Shown here one piece after another: positions 62,872 to 64,000 of a stretch of 64,000 bases of DNA. This stretch comes from Knoellia sp. S7-12. GTDB lineage: Bacteria; Actinomycetota; Actinomycetes; Actinomycetales; Dermatophilaceae. A model generated the notes under the pieces. The model ran no database searches. It saw nothing but the letters and a program-made list of their open reading frames with translations, and was not told the DNA's origin. Numbering within the stretch: the stretch's first letter is position 1; each line of letters starts with the position of its first letter. The DNA lies in NCBI RefSeq assembly GCF_040518285.1, contig NZ_CP155449.1, positions 806,001 through 870,000 of the forward strand. The letters are read 5' to 3'. Both the position numbers and the translations under genes were made by a program.

Positions 62872-63858
62872 TCAGCGCGCGGGGAGGCGAGTGATCCAGT
62901 AGGCGGCCGTGCCGGGCGAGGCCACCCCGAAGCGGGCGTTGACCGCCCACAGCCAGCCGCCGGCGACGGTCGCCGTCGAGGGCACGTCGAGCGTCTCGTC
63001 GGAGCGGGCACCGCGCCAGCGCGCGGCCCAGGCCGATCCGACGGGGACGAGTTCAAGCACGGAGACCTCGTTCTGCCCAGAGCCCCGGACGTTGTAGAGG
63101 ATGCTGCCGTCGAGCACGAGGCCATCGCCCGCGGTGATTCCGGGTCCACCGCTGACTGGGATCTCGGCGGCTTCACCCGTCGCCGGGTCGACCTGCCACA
63201 GGCCACCGACGCGTGAGTTGTTGAGGATGAGGCTGCCGTCGGCGAGGGCACGAATTCCGTTGGCGTTGACGGCTGTTCCGTCACCGGCCGGCCAGTCGCC
63301 GCCCAGCGGGACGAACGTCGGGGCCGCGCCGGTGGGAGCGCCGGTCGGGGTGAGCGTGATGGCGGTGAGCCGGTCGGGGACGACCCGGGAGTCGGTCACC
63401 CAGACCGTGTCGCCGGTGACGACGAGGTCGTTGAGGAACACGGCGCCCGGGACCACGGTGTCCTGCACGATGGCGCCCGTGGTGCCGTGGACGGCCCACA
63501 CGTGACCGACGGCGCCGACGTTGCCGGCGGCCCAGACGAGGTTGGTGCGCGCATCCCAGAAGAGGCCGCGCAGGGCACGTCCGGGCGCGCCGGGGAGCAG
63601 GGTGACCCAGGTGGCTGTGAGGAGGTCTCCAGCAACGATGCGCCCGTCGGCAAGGGAGCCGACATAGAAGCGCGTGCCGGGTCCCGAAGTGATCCCCTCG
63701 GGTCGGATCCCATCAGGCAGGGGGACGGTCTCGGGCGCCGGGCCAGCGCGACGCGGCTCAGCGGTTGCGGGGCCGGCAAGGGTCGTGGTGGACGCGACAA
63801 CCGAGGCTGCGGCGCCGGTCAGGATCAGGCGGCGGGAAGGGCTCGCTGGGGGGACCAT
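62872..63858 (-). CDS. Secreted SMP-30/gluconolactonase-like propeller protein
   Basis: 328 aa. N-terminus SRRLILTGAAASVVASTTTL AGPATA: twin-arginine-like SRRLIL and a hydrophobic core, so export by Tat or Sec with cleavage near residue 33. The mature part is a set of beta-propeller-like repeats: PDGIRPEGITSGPGTRFYVG, LRGLFWDARTNLVWAAGN, NDLVVTGDTVWVTDSR, GLVLDGSILYNVRGSGQNE. It resembles SMP-30/gluconolactonase/LRE-like superfamily proteins that may bind a sugar lactone. No metal site is clear. Converges on the terminator at 62767. Confidence 0.8.
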   Translation of the reverse strand: MVPPASPSRRLILTGAAASVVASTTTLAGPATAEPRRAGPAPETVPLPDGIRPEGITSGPGTRFYVGSLADGRIVAGDLLTATWVTLLPGAPGRALRGLFWDARTNLVWAAGNVGAVGHVWAVHGTTGAIVQDTVVPGAVFLNDLVVTGDTVWVTDSRVVPDRLTAITLTPTGAPTGAAPTFVPLGGDWPAGDGTAVNANGIRALADGSLILNNSRVGGLWQVDPATGEAAEIPVSGGPGITAGDGLVLDGSILYNVRGSGQNEVSVLELVPVGSAWAARWRGARSDETLDVPSTATVAGGWLWAVNARFGVASPGTAAYWITRLPAR

Positions 63859-63903
63859 CGTTCATTCTGTGCACGCCGTCGGCGCGATGTCACGGATCGT
63901 GCG

Positions 63904-64000
63904 TCAGGCGGTCAACAGACCGATGCCGAGCGAGACGAGACTGACGGCCAGCAGGGCGGCGCCGGCAAAGACCAGCACGATGAGTTTGTTGGGGGTGGTG
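63904..64000 (-). CDS. C-terminal end of a membrane protein (partial)
   Basis: The last 31 codons read TTPNKLIVLVFAGAALLAVS LVSLGIGLLTA then stop at 63904: a terminal hydrophobic helix of the small-hydrophobic-tail type. The start lies beyond the window, so identity cannot be given. Same strand as the secreted protein gene and 45 bp upstream of it. Confidence 0.6.
   Translation of the reverse strand, partial: TTPNKLIVLVFAGAALLAVSLVSLGIGLLTA

Overview
The window is high-GC actinobacterial DNA, most like Micrococcales of the Intrasporangiaceae type. This rests on pervasive GTG starts and ATGA/GTGA overlaps, a coenzyme F420 gene (fbiC), a K+-independent H+-pyrophosphatase, and a tad-pilus/DECH-helicase neighbourhood. 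The placement is inferred from gene content; no phylogeny was run.

Left part (1-36.36 kb), accessory in character. (a) 3-8209: a tightly overlapping catabolic operon for an unknown sugar or polyol: ABC binding protein (5' cut by the window) and one permease, BtpA/SgcQ-like barrel, FGGY kinase, M29-type metallopeptidase-like protein, a hexulose-phosphate-synthase-like barrel lacking the usual catalytic motif, a zinc dehydrogenase and a DeoR regulator. Its content parallels the enteric sgc operon, with the PTS replaced by ABC import plus a kinase. (b) 8339-9844: a CoA-acylating methylmalonate-semialdehyde dehydrogenase, then about 950 bp without a convincing gene. (c) 10.8-28.9 kb: a complete benzoate-to-central-metabolism cluster. 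LysR is divergent from pcaFDIJ. A converging operon benA-benB-benC/D-benK-luxR-benE follows. catR-catB-catA-catC diverges from benA. benC and benD are one 933-aa polypeptide carrying an extra FCD-like domain and a three-times repeated linker motif. (d) 28.9-34.5 kb: decayed genes (AAA ATPase, MarR tail, frameshifted hydrolase/DUF5519, IS256-type transposase) around an intact VOC/reductase/MarR module with two clear operators. (e) 34.5-36.36 kb: a large serine recombinase at the edge of the block.

The serine-recombinase block ends inside a tad-locus gene: only the C-terminal half of a DUF4244 protein survives (36360-36467), followed by intact TadE-like and TadG-like genes. I infer that the window's left 36 kb, or part of it, is an integrated island whose other end should carry the missing half of the DUF4244 gene.

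Middle (36.75-45.64 kb): a roughly 0.7-kb segment (TadE tail, TadG-like gene, terminator) occurs twice, 8292 bp apart, as direct repeats; the second copy is decayed. Between the copies sit an Fe-S/FAD 2-hydroxyacid dehydrogenase operon with a 98-aa partner of unknown function, an F420-type LLM oxidoreductase and fbiC. The DECH helicase that normally neighbours TadE-like genes lies just beyond the second copy, so this block looks like an insertion into an ancestral tad-helicase junction.

Right part (45.7-64 kb), mostly core-like: LapA-like membrane protein, DECH helicase, STAS anti-anti-sigma factor, H+-pyrophosphatase, an AbiEi/Vsr-like protein flanked by imperfect direct repeats, AIM24, a methyltransferase, a secreted CHRD protein, a TetR-controlled heterodimeric ABC exporter, an SLC5 symporter with a small membrane partner, a secreted propeller-like protein, and the end of a membrane-protein gene. 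No rRNA, tRNA or CRISPR array was recognised.
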